DNA of 23,209 bases from a virus: positions 1 through 23,209 of the IMG/VR virus record IMGVR_UViG_3300035698_015246; one strand, written 5' to 3'. Below the pieces are notes generated by a model that saw only the letters and a list, made by a program, of their open reading frames with translations, had not been told where the DNA came from and did no database searches. A program made the position numbers and the translations under genes. Shown piece after piece: positions 18,001-23,209 of the stretch (position 1 is the first letter of the stretch; every line of letters starts with the position of its first letter).

Positions 18001-21000
18001 CTCAGGCATTTGAAAAGCTTTTCAGATCAACAAAAGTCCAATCCGATGATATCATTGAGGTCTATGAAGAATGGGCACTCAAACTATCGAGCTTTGGAAA
18101 CACAATTGAACAAGTGTCGACCGAGTTTAAGATGCAGCCGGAACAAAATACAGGCGAAGTCATTGTTGCAAAGCTCAACTATGTTCCGTCAGACATTGGA
18201 TTTGTAAGTTCTATATATGTTGTAAATGCAGAAAATATATATTCAAACCTACCTAAGGTTATCATAACTGCGCCGGATGCGAATCCTGCAGATCTGCCAC
18301 CAGGTAAATCATTAGTACAAGCCACAGCATATATCGTACTAAATCCAAACGGAACAATATCTAGAGTCGATATAGTAAATCCCGGATATGGATATCTAGC
18401 TGCGCCATCGATATTAATCGACTCTGGATCGGAACCAAATAATCTAGATAGATTACAGTCGGTTTGGCAGGGAGAAATAATAAGCGACACCACAATCGAT
18501 AATATCATTAACATCGATATAGACGAAACAGAGGTATGGACAGTTCGACCACCCGACCCTGTATTCTCCCTGGAGTTCCCGACTACACCTCAGATTGATT
18601 ATGCAATACCTAATGCAGGATATGTAAACTTCAATGATGTTGATTTACATTCATTCGATGTAGAGCAAACAGTAACTAACTGGGGCTCCGAAAACTTTAA
18701 CCCGGTTGCTAACGATAGTCTTTGGGTTGCGAAGACGTTTACTGAGGATTGGAATGTTTACAAATTAGTTGATGTATCAGTAGCGTCGGGCTTTGACGTC
18801 ATCGAAGGAACAACAGGTCTGCAATTAAGAACATTACAGCCATACTTGATAACCACTCAGTTTTCAACATCAGGTGAAACCACAGACTTTGGAAACCTAG
18901 TCGTGCTACAAGTAATAGAGGCCACTGCAACTGCAACATTGTCTGCAGGCGTAGTTACAGAGATTACAATAGATAAGGCAGGCGCAAATTATGACATTGC
19001 TCCACAGGTTACTATCGCAGGTGATGGTATTGGAGCAATTGCATTTGCAACAGTAGTCGGCGGCGAGGTCACTAGTGTTGAAATTGTAAGTGGTGGCTCG
19101 GGTTATACATTTGCAACTGTGACAATAGCGGCACCGACATCTGTAAGTGGCGACAATAACTTTGCAATGCCAATTAACTTCAATGAAGCAGACACGACAA
19201 ACTTTAACAATGGGTACAATTACTATGACCTATTGACATTAGAGGGTGACCCAGTTTCGGCAACGGATGTCCCTGGGTTCGAAAACTTTACAGATTTATT
19301 CCTGTTTAAGACATTGCGTTTCTTAACAACCCCTGCAACACCGTCATATGTCTCGAGTGGAGACAGAATCTGGGTAGACCAAGCACCGGTAAAATGGACT
19401 GTGTTTTTATACACAGGCGCCACTCCTATTATATATCGCGAACAAGAGGAACTCATAAATACATCCTTGTTCAGGAGTGCAACAGTATTTGACGACAACG
19501 GAGTCGAACAAGCACTCCTACCAATATATGATCCATTTAAGAATATTCTCCCAGGACTGGCAAAGCAAAACCTGACATACCTGAGATTGCAAGATCCTGC
19601 TAGGTATAATGTGACCCCGGATGAAAGACTGTTTAGCGAGAATATTACATTTGGGCCTGCACAAGTAGGCCAATTGTGGTGGGATCTGTCCAATACGAAA
19701 TTCGTCTACTATGAGCAACCCCTGGCCGTAGGTGAAACAGAGCTTGATAATCTAATTTATAGGAGAGATTACTGGGCAAGTTTGTTCCCTGGGTCAACAG
19801 TTGATGTGTACGAGTGGGTCGAGAGTGATGTTCCACCATCCCAATATACGGGCACAGGCGCTCCGAGAAGTACCACTGCGTATGTGCAAATAACTACGTC
19901 TAATAGATTCACAAGTGCAACAGAAATAAAATATTACTTCTGGGTTTTAGGTGCTACTGATAAACCAAACATTGAAAATCGAACATTAGCTGCTGCAGAA
20001 GTGACCAGATTGCTCCAGAGTCCAAAGGTACAAGGGTTCGCATTCTTCGCACCAATTCAGCAAACAGGTACGAATAATTCCTACATGTTTTATAATGTAC
20101 AAGAAATCCTTGCATTCAAAGGCAACAATGTGCAGATGCAATATAGGATCGGCGAACGAGAAGACCAAGAGCATACTCAATGGTCGTTCTTTAGAGAAAA
20201 TGATCCTAACTCTGTTGTTACGGATCAATTCTGGAACAAAATGGTGGACAGCATTACAGGCTACACAAAGATACTTCCGCCGAGCAGTGAGTATTCGGAC
20301 TATATTATTATTGCGCGTGATTTACCGTGGGATATCTTCGGGTGGGACGTTGCCCCGTTTGATGATGCCAATAGTGTAGATTCGGCTGTTTATGGCATAG
20401 TTTTGCCGGTTCCGGACCCAGAACTAAGTGAGGCAGAGAAGTACGGAGTTACATACCGCCCAAGGCAGGGTATGTTTGTAAACTTGCTTTCTGCAAGGAA
20501 GGTATTTGTACAATCTGCAAATGAGCTACTCAGTCACATTCCCATCAGAGACAGCAATGCCGGATGGAATGCAAGTGTGTCAACAAACAGATATTGGACC
20601 TATACAAACTGGTATAAGATTGGTTACGAAGGAGCAGTGCCGACGATAATCTTCTCAACATTAGTGGATGCCAACACCGCACTGACAGCGGGTCAACTGT
20701 CCAAAGGAACCATACTGCAAGTGACAAACGGCACAGTGGATGGCCGATTCAATTTATATACTGTTGTTCAACTAGATCCAAATCTCCCTACATTGAGTTT
20801 GGATCTGATCTGCATACAGAATAGTGCGATTAAGTTATTGAATACGGTTTATACTGCCGTCAACAAATATGGGCTGTCTGAAGAGCTTAGGGAGTTGCTA
20901 AATGCGTTCAGGACAGAAATATTCATAAATCAGTATATTGTCGATCAAAATCAACTGTTCTTCTCGATGCTCAATTATGTGATGAGTGAGCAAAAGAATC

Positions 21001-21338
21001 CAAACTGGCTCTTTAAATCGTCCTATATCTACATTAAGGAGAATAATCTACCACTATCCCAGTCGACGACTTATATACCGAATCAAATAGAAAATATTAT
21101 TTCTTATATCACTGATTCAAAACCATACCATACAAAGATCCGAGACTACACGGCATCCTATTCTACTACTGATATAGCACCGGCATCGGCGAACGATGCA
21201 GTCGAGGCAAACATATCAACATACACGTCTTGGGATGCTGAAACTGTGGTTGCCGGTCCGGACTCATGGGACAGTAATTCAATATTGCCATGGGACGAAA
21301 TTACCCTAGTTGAAAATGTCGTCATAAAGACATTTTAA
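12081..21338 (+). CDS. Giant (3085-residue) baseplate/tail structural protein of the aquatic T4-like phage type
   Basis: A 3085-residue frame without interruption, three bases after the gp6 stop, with GAGAG (12068-12072) as a modest ribosome site. The N-terminus (KLPAVFQTVTEKKFFDATFD, then LNGYLGRRDPG, IEYYGGNTLNQDRLFESQYY, YQNYYWIEEGLP) and C-terminus (LNYVMSEQKNPNWLFKSSYI, ITDSKPYHTKIRDYTASY) match, as far as I recall, large virion structural proteins encoded after gp6 in marine T4-like phages. Middle landmarks are RPWEMLGFSEEPSWW (about 1308), HLTGYESKSYLDNLQVSNDV (about 1950), and VQYLFYQGAIRQKGTTQAFE. Inserted regions are a CxC-PPPP-CxC cluster (544-557), three tandem repeats (1066-1272), and two GxGY-type repeats (about 2040-2117 and 2282-2353). 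It occupies the position of T4 gp7 (1032 aa), so a peripheral wedge role is plausible, but homology to gp7 is not shown. No catalytic motif was recognised. Base usage looks uniform with its neighbours. Confidence 0.8.
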   Translation: MTQYIKKLPAVFQTVTEKKFFDATFDQVFSKKDSEYLNGYLGRRDPGSYNPITDFYLPEPSKNRTWWQLEATAFAREPDSTKTNVFFYEDLLDKIEYYGGNTLNQDRLFESQYYSFGPPIDYDMFSNYQNYYWIEEGLPVIEISGVMGADIIGQSTYTTPGSATPPNLTLTTGMSIVLLDDPAYTETHYVENFGGCQGIGLVPKSRNLTPGTVFEFLPWDSQSETTSGRLIQNLYWDALTWEVQAAPAAGDYVTIERGSQDQNAWSRTNRWFHISAINASLAATNSLFPTNASRALRPIIQFSANMELFNAGTQFRNEISFGFGYDAFDNPIARSDLQGQQLVDINNDYNIELQDGQLVTFFFDPTLGVSNFIWLTNVSGAGVVTFTQYTSGATPVLEGDVVIVLEDGPFSSAQSGQSWFYSNSVWQEVYNEKIAANQAPLFQLYDHNNIKLSDQTVYPDNTFLGSKVFSYKINSAPGATVDPILNFPIVYTSLGQATDIVFQNNLITDRYTYTLERAPIDGYYYYKFLNGPVLFNSWNLYDICDCDDIVPPPPCNCIEVSKQRVIDKFVVGYGSEFKFKLSVTPYGYPDCPDIVVSVNDTEVKGIAEQANGYVFETINNNLYIDLSAYLTGLLLAPQSVAPVVEAQTYTHDNLDPASNGYFEIPQQLEANPGQAEVSELSGSDLTQHFTSIISNQIGFEGSAFGGVNNYRDLRKNRSLGQYILQNVAPTLKSMLVSSEDDIDFIVSERFSQNEFTKFKNKYLTVALQLINQEFNPVQYHNNSIVIGAWVNQILKTINISKEFSDSFAYSYMAASGTPTYTESVTALGNSIVSLTEYVDLTDPKNVMYIYDVTDPAQQRLLIVGVDYDIISTTPTIDVQLDIGVASKDLEFYLYQNPLPTYIPSTPTKLGMYGAYIPRIELDTTYVDPTEVIIGHDGSKTVAYGDYRDQLLLELEIRIYNGIQSKFRDEYALPVRIESVREGYFRSTRYTREEYLEITNSYLNKWSSKNRANYRVNEWPQDSLSPAVVPSFVPGVGNIWKLYNYTAALKVVPNPLAIPGYEAIIAANGQTVFNTTLSTVAIGAGQVYLLVFRNGVMQMEGVGLNYTVTGANQITLSTPTVAGDNIVIHSFGGVIVPVYEAQTALAAQTIINAVVLPDLVFINGVEQVAGVSYTVTGPTQITLNVPMALADNIALVTFAATTPPNSQSSVAAASQTVVNTPFSTTAGPGAGFVFRNGVYQLLGVSGNYTVTGTNQITFNAPLSLGDDIDIYFYEPDLSPAGAPLNLPGNWKGIFQYYYDTFQPDTRPWEMLGFSEEPSWWRFEYGAPLVNIAGQEVWGATAAGNNVLYSDLEQGIIRQGPTALFDPITLGVQPQPMWARPGLSMFLPVDASGEVRSVMEIFDIIFSGNYYAPFDHFDDDWVYGDGSPVEQAWMSTSGYRYSVQEFLFLTRPGPFGELMWDTLGTEISPSQLSFPGLSTYNWQYVQNDLYSFDDEFFAWFRPKNSDQYVHAEVVDSETLVRFGYQTWISDRILFLGKDVGDTFGQKIRTLDVNLANKLAGFTNKDTTNTYIESVTPGATNDSLIIPSTNFDVILHKSPVVDTYAYSGIIIRALENGTFVVYGYDLLNAEFTILDRSSDKLIDITIGGTPEGFVQFESGATYNPGDIVRYNGVYYRSLVTQVAQKFIQSGYIKLRALPIVGGVSVSYKPVSKTTITKVPYGSVLRNVQEVFDLMIGWGAYLETQGWQFQDVSNDTNQISDWLSSAKQFLFWINTNWAPDASIQLSPLSNSASLIVSRGYPNDVEELTNGVYSILDKNGIAIAPESTSTDREGRLITVAPVNLAAGGIYYLQVNASETEHVLIFDNVTNFDDTVYSPLLRARQQRLRYNGFRSNGWYGKMEAPGYLIIENQLVPNYDSIVDAMRYYYDPNVTLDNPSLEALGQHLTGYESKSYLDNLQVSNDVQYLFYQGAIRQKGTTQAFEKLFRSTKVQSDDIIEVYEEWALKLSSFGNTIEQVSTEFKMQPEQNTGEVIVAKLNYVPSDIGFVSSIYVVNAENIYSNLPKVIITAPDANPADLPPGKSLVQATAYIVLNPNGTISRVDIVNPGYGYLAAPSILIDSGSEPNNLDRLQSVWQGEIISDTTIDNIINIDIDETEVWTVRPPDPVFSLEFPTTPQIDYAIPNAGYVNFNDVDLHSFDVEQTVTNWGSENFNPVANDSLWVAKTFTEDWNVYKLVDVSVASGFDVIEGTTGLQLRTLQPYLITTQFSTSGETTDFGNLVVLQVIEATATATLSAGVVTEITIDKAGANYDIAPQVTIAGDGIGAIAFATVVGGEVTSVEIVSGGSGYTFATVTIAAPTSVSGDNNFAMPINFNEADTTNFNNGYNYYDLLTLEGDPVSATDVPGFENFTDLFLFKTLRFLTTPATPSYVSSGDRIWVDQAPVKWTVFLYTGATPIIYREQEELINTSLFRSATVFDDNGVEQALLPIYDPFKNILPGLAKQNLTYLRLQDPARYNVTPDERLFSENITFGPAQVGQLWWDLSNTKFVYYEQPLAVGETELDNLIYRRDYWASLFPGSTVDVYEWVESDVPPSQYTGTGAPRSTTAYVQITTSNRFTSATEIKYYFWVLGATDKPNIENRTLAAAEVTRLLQSPKVQGFAFFAPIQQTGTNNSYMFYNVQEILAFKGNNVQMQYRIGEREDQEHTQWSFFRENDPNSVVTDQFWNKMVDSITGYTKILPPSSEYSDYIIIARDLPWDIFGWDVAPFDDANSVDSAVYGIVLPVPDPELSEAEKYGVTYRPRQGMFVNLLSARKVFVQSANELLSHIPIRDSNAGWNASVSTNRYWTYTNWYKIGYEGAVPTIIFSTLVDANTALTAGQLSKGTILQVTNGTVDGRFNLYTVVQLDPNLPTLSLDLICIQNSAIKLLNTVYTAVNKYGLSEELRELLNAFRTEIFINQYIVDQNQLFFSMLNYVMSEQKNPNWLFKSSYIYIKENNLPLSQSTTYIPNQIENIISYITDSKPYHTKIRDYTASYSTTDIAPASANDAVEANISTYTSWDAETVVAGPDSWDSNSILPWDEITLVENVVIKTF
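15276..15896 (+). repeat. Three tandem ~70-residue beta repeats inside the giant structural protein
   Basis: Residues 1066-1272 contain three diverged copies of one unit. Each has a Q-T-V/I-x-N start (Q1069, Q1147, Q1214), then VFRNGV / VFINGV / VFRNGV (Asn1093, Asn1162, Asn1235), then NYTVTG-x-NQIT or SYTVTG-x-TQIT, then a hydrophobic Pro turn and (G/A)D-(N/D)-I. Spacing of the NGV elements is 69 and 73 residues. Units with 'NG-V-x-Q...Y-x-V-x-G...I-x-x-x-x-x-P...GD' are widespread beta-sandwich modules of tail and fibre proteins. The copies differ at the DNA level, so the duplication is old. Confidence 0.85.
18198..19140 (+). repeat. Pair of GxGY-type beta repeats inside the giant structural protein
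   Basis: Two separated copies of a strand-turn-strand unit are visible. The first (residues about 2040-2117) reads LPKVIITAP...ATAYIVLNPNGTISRVDI then VNPGYGYLAAPSILIDSG. The second (2282-2353) reads TATATLSAGVVTEITIDKAG, NYDIAPQVTIAGDGIGAIAF, then ATVVGGEVTSVEIVSGGSGY and TFATVTIAAP. The common pattern is 'A-x-A-x-(V/L)-x-x-G-x-(V/I)-(T/S)-x-(V/I)-x-I-x-x-x-G-x-(G/N)-Y-x-x-x-P-x-(V/I)-x-I', a known repeat of secreted and phage structural proteins. About 160 unrelated residues separate the copies. Confidence 0.7.
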
Positions 21339-21357
21339 TGTAAGTATATAATTTTTA

Positions 21358-21366
21358 TGATAAATA
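21358..21366 (+). promoter_or_regulatory. T4-type late promoter, TGATAAATA
   Basis: This is the third copy of the nonamer, in the 59-base gap after the giant gene. It lies 31 bases before ATG 21398. The ribosome site AAGGA (21388-21392) is five bases from the start codon. The gap also contains a small inverted repeat AGAAT-GTA-ATTCT (21371-21383), too weak to call a terminator. A separate promoter here would make expression of the 227-residue protein independent of the 13.6-kb unit upstream. Confidence 0.7.
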
Positions 21367-21397
21367 AGATAGAATGTAATTCTAAACAAGGATAAAG

Positions 21398-22081
21398 ATG
21401 TTTTTAGATGTTGCTAATGTGTCAGTTCAGGGATTTGTAAAAATACTTGATCCTATAACCAAAGAGGTGTTTGTCGATACACATAATGACGTGCTGTATG
21501 GCAATATGTCTACGGCGCTTGCATACTCATTGATAGGTAACCCGAATAGTTTATTATACTATATGGCATTCGGCGATGGCGGATCGTATGTAAGTGTGTC
21601 GGGTCCGGTGTATCGCCCCACACTCGGTGGCCCTACTAGCTTGGCCAAGAATCCTACTGCCAATTTATACAACACAACTTATGTTAAGAAGCTATCAAAC
21701 TATGCAACATCTGGCGTCAACGTAAACCCTGATGCAAACACTTTTATCACAACAGAAAATAACGCTACAAATTATGAAGATATAATCATTGATGTAATTA
21801 TTAATCCGAGCGAACCACCGATAGGTATTAATCCGACCAATGAAATCACATTTAATGAGATTGGCCTATTTGCCGGATCTAATAACTTGTTTCCAGGATT
21901 TTCAACTCAGACAAGTTCTGAAGTAACATCGTTTGTAAACTCTACACCAAATTTCTCAAATACATCAAATGTGAGTTCCAAATTAATGTTAACTCATGTT
22001 ATCTTTACGCCAATAACAAAGGCAACAATTCAGTCAGTAGAAATAATTTATACCCTTCGCATTCAGATGAATGCAAGTTGA
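21398..22081 (+). CDS. Virion structural protein, probably baseplate-fibre connector
   Basis: The protein has 227 residues with no signal peptide or membrane segment. Landmarks are STALAYSLIGNPNSLLYYMA (about 38-57), FGDGGSYVS, then LAKNPTANLYNTTYVKKLSN, a variable Asn/Thr-rich middle, EITFNEIGLFAG (about 148-159), and a beta C-terminus ending IQSVEIIYTLRIQMNAS. 'M-A-F-G-D-G-G' plus 'L-Y-N-x-T-Y-x-K' and 'TFNEIGLF' is a combination I recall from structural proteins encoded between the giant protein and the fibres in aquatic T4-like phages. The 'NEIGLF' strand also occurs in fibre-attachment proteins of other tailed phages. A role linking wedge and fibre is inferred from position. Its stop codon TGA forms the first three bases of the next late promoter. 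Confidence 0.6.
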   Translation: MFLDVANVSVQGFVKILDPITKEVFVDTHNDVLYGNMSTALAYSLIGNPNSLLYYMAFGDGGSYVSVSGPVYRPTLGGPTSLAKNPTANLYNTTYVKKLSNYATSGVNVNPDANTFITTENNATNYEDIIIDVIINPSEPPIGINPTNEITFNEIGLFAGSNNLFPGFSTQTSSEVTSFVNSTPNFSNTSNVSSKLMLTHVIFTPITKATIQSVEIIYTLRIQMNAS

Positions 22082-22087
22082 TAAATA
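22079..22087 (+). promoter_or_regulatory. T4-type late promoter, TGATAAATA, overlapping a stop codon
   Basis: This is the fourth copy of the nonamer. Its first three bases are the TGA stop of the preceding gene. It lies 20 bases before ATG 22108, with AAGGA (22097-22101) six bases from the start. The placement gives the tail-fibre gene its own late transcript. Confidence 0.7.
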
Positions 22088-22107
22088 GTCAAAACTAAGG
22101 ATTTAAA

Positions 22108-23209
22108 ATGACATATCAGATTTACAAGCCAACCGGGTCTACCGGAACAAACCCGATACTAGTTGCAGACAATGCAATCGACACATCGTTATATGATTCC
22201 ATTAACAGGGTAGGATTGCAACTTGTCGGACGGAATGCAGTTAATTATGGAACGGCTGTTGCACAAAATTCTGTACAATTGACGTCAAACTTTGCAGGCA
22301 CAGTATACCCGACGGATGCAATTGCACTACAAGGCCAAATGTGGTATGATACATCTACTGATGAAATTTATCTGAGAACTGGCGCCACTAGTGTGTCAGC
22401 ACCGTTCGCCACAAACTGGACAAAAATTCTATTAGAGGGCGGAACATTTTCTGGAAATGCTACGACTGCAACTGCACTTCAAACTCCTAGAAACTTTTCT
22501 ATATCGGGCGGCGACGCCGCCGCAGGCGGAACTGTGTCGTTTGATGGAACTGCAAACGTAGTCTTGTCATTAACAATCGCAAGCAATGCAGTGTCTAATG
22601 CTAAATTGGCACAAGTTTCTACTGCCAGACTCAAAGGAAGAGTAACTGCTGGATTGGGTGACGTTGAAGATTTGACCGGAACTCAGGCCACTTCTTTACT
22701 TGATACATTTACATCAGGATTAAAAGGCTTAGCCCCGGCCTCGGGAGGCGGAACAGTCAACTTCCTACGTGCTGACGGTACTTGGGCTGCACCTATAGGT
22801 GGTGGTGGCGGCGGCGGAACAGTCACCTCCGTATCTGTAACTACAGCAAACGGAGTTTCAGGATCTGTACTAAACCCGACTACTACGCCTGCTATAACAT
22901 TAACACTTGGTGCAATTACACCATCGAGTGTTGCGGCTACTGGAACAGTTACTGGTACTAACATTTCAGGAACTAATACTGGCGATCAAACAATCACACT
23001 AACAGGGGCAGTTACTGGGTCTGGTACCGGGTCCTTTGCAACAACATATGCAGGTAACTTACCGGTCTCGAGACTCAATTCTGGAACTGGTGCGTCATCA
23101 TCTACATATTGGAGGGGCGACGGAACGTGGTCTGCACCACTGGATTATTCTACTGGTGTATTTACGCCAGGGTTGTCCTTTGGCGGTAGCTCTACAGGCA
23201 TTACATACA
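22108..23209 (+). CDS. Tail-fibre protein, N-terminal part; cut by window end
   Basis: ATG at 22108 opens a frame of 367 codons that reaches the window end without a stop. The N-terminal domain (about 1-110) has LYDSINRVGLQLVGRNAVNY, GTAVAQNSVQLTSNFAG and LQGQMWYDTSTDEIYLRTG, followed by W-T-K-I. 'L-V-G-R-N-x-x-N-Y-G...QN...L-x-x-N-F-A...GQ-x-W-Y-D' is a recurrent virion-attachment domain of fibre and structural proteins in T4-like phages. After it come repetitive shaft modules: FLRADGTWAAP and YWRGDGTWSAP, a seven-Gly hinge (IGGGGGGGTV), and GVSGSVLNPTTTPAITLTLG, all typical of side tail fibres. Receptor-binding tip and any S74-type chaperone would lie downstream, out of view. AAGGA and a late promoter precede it. 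Confidence 0.85.
   Translation, partial: MTYQIYKPTGSTGTNPILVADNAIDTSLYDSINRVGLQLVGRNAVNYGTAVAQNSVQLTSNFAGTVYPTDAIALQGQMWYDTSTDEIYLRTGATSVSAPFATNWTKILLEGGTFSGNATTATALQTPRNFSISGGDAAAGGTVSFDGTANVVLSLTIASNAVSNAKLAQVSTARLKGRVTAGLGDVEDLTGTQATSLLDTFTSGLKGLAPASGGGTVNFLRADGTWAAPIGGGGGGGTVTSVSVTTANGVSGSVLNPTTTPAITLTLGAITPSSVAATGTVTGTNISGTNTGDQTITLTGAVTGSGTGSFATTYAGNLPVSRLNSGTGASSSTYWRGDGTWSAPLDYSTGVFTPGLSFGGSSTGITY

Noticed and set aside
21371-21383. Small inverted repeat AGAAT-GTA-ATTCT before the 227-residue gene
   Set aside because: The stem has only five weak pairs, with no T run following; it lies downstream of the late promoter and cannot be supported as a terminator or operator.
22507-22521. 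GC-rich inverted repeat GGCGGCG-A-CGCCGCC in the fibre gene
   Set aside because: It has no T tract, lies early in an open frame and codes a Gly/Ala-rich shaft segment; a terminator is unlikely.

Overview
The window reads as a piece of the late structural region of a T4-like contractile-tailed phage (Caudoviricetes, myovirus morphology), most like the T4-related phages of aquatic bacteria. The evidence is a run of recognisable baseplate genes (equivalents of T4 genes 53, 5, 25 and 6, plus a probable gp48/gp54-type protein and a hub protein). Between them lies a very large structural gene of the type found in marine T4-like phages. Genes are packed almost end to end, with gaps of 0-10 bases inside transcription units. 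There is no sign of bacterial chromosome. The host cannot be deduced from this window.

Layout. Positions 1-730 (minus strand) hold the 5' part of a gene resembling the T4 late sigma factor gp55. Its reading frame runs into the N-terminal splicing block of an intein at base 115 and leaves the window at base 1. Positions 731-849 are a divergent regulatory gap. It has a sigma70-like promoter for the sigma gene and a late-type promoter (TGATAAATA) for the structural genes. Positions 850-7680 (plus) hold a tail-tube cap/junction-like protein, a short gp53, a hub protein, a gp5-like spike with a C-terminal lysozyme, and an M15 zinc peptidase. Positions 7681-7725 carry a second TGATAAATA promoter. 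Positions 7726-21338 hold gp25, an enlarged gp6, and a 3085-residue baseplate/tail protein that alone fills 40% of the window. Positions 21339-21397 carry a third TGATAAATA, followed by a 227-residue structural protein (21398-22081). A fourth TGATAAATA overlaps that gene's stop codon and precedes a tail-fibre gene (22108 to the window end, truncated).

How the parts fit. The minus-strand gene looks like the regulator and the rest looks like its regulon. A gp55-type sigma factor, transcribed from a host-type promoter, would recognise the TATAAATA-like late element found in all four plus-strand intergenic gaps. The structural genes build the baseplate: the central hub and spike (877-residue protein, gp5), the tube cap, and the wedge (gp53, gp25, gp6, giant protein), with a fibre attached. 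Two peptidoglycan-cutting activities (GH24-type lysozyme on the spike, M15 peptidase beside it) would open the cell wall during entry or at lysis.

The most noteworthy observation is the intein. It interrupts the sigma factor just before the segment that by homology contacts core RNA polymerase, so splicing could gate the whole late programme. Also notable are the C-terminal position of the lysozyme in the spike protein (T4 has it in the middle), the co-located M15 peptidase, and the size and internal repeats of the giant protein.
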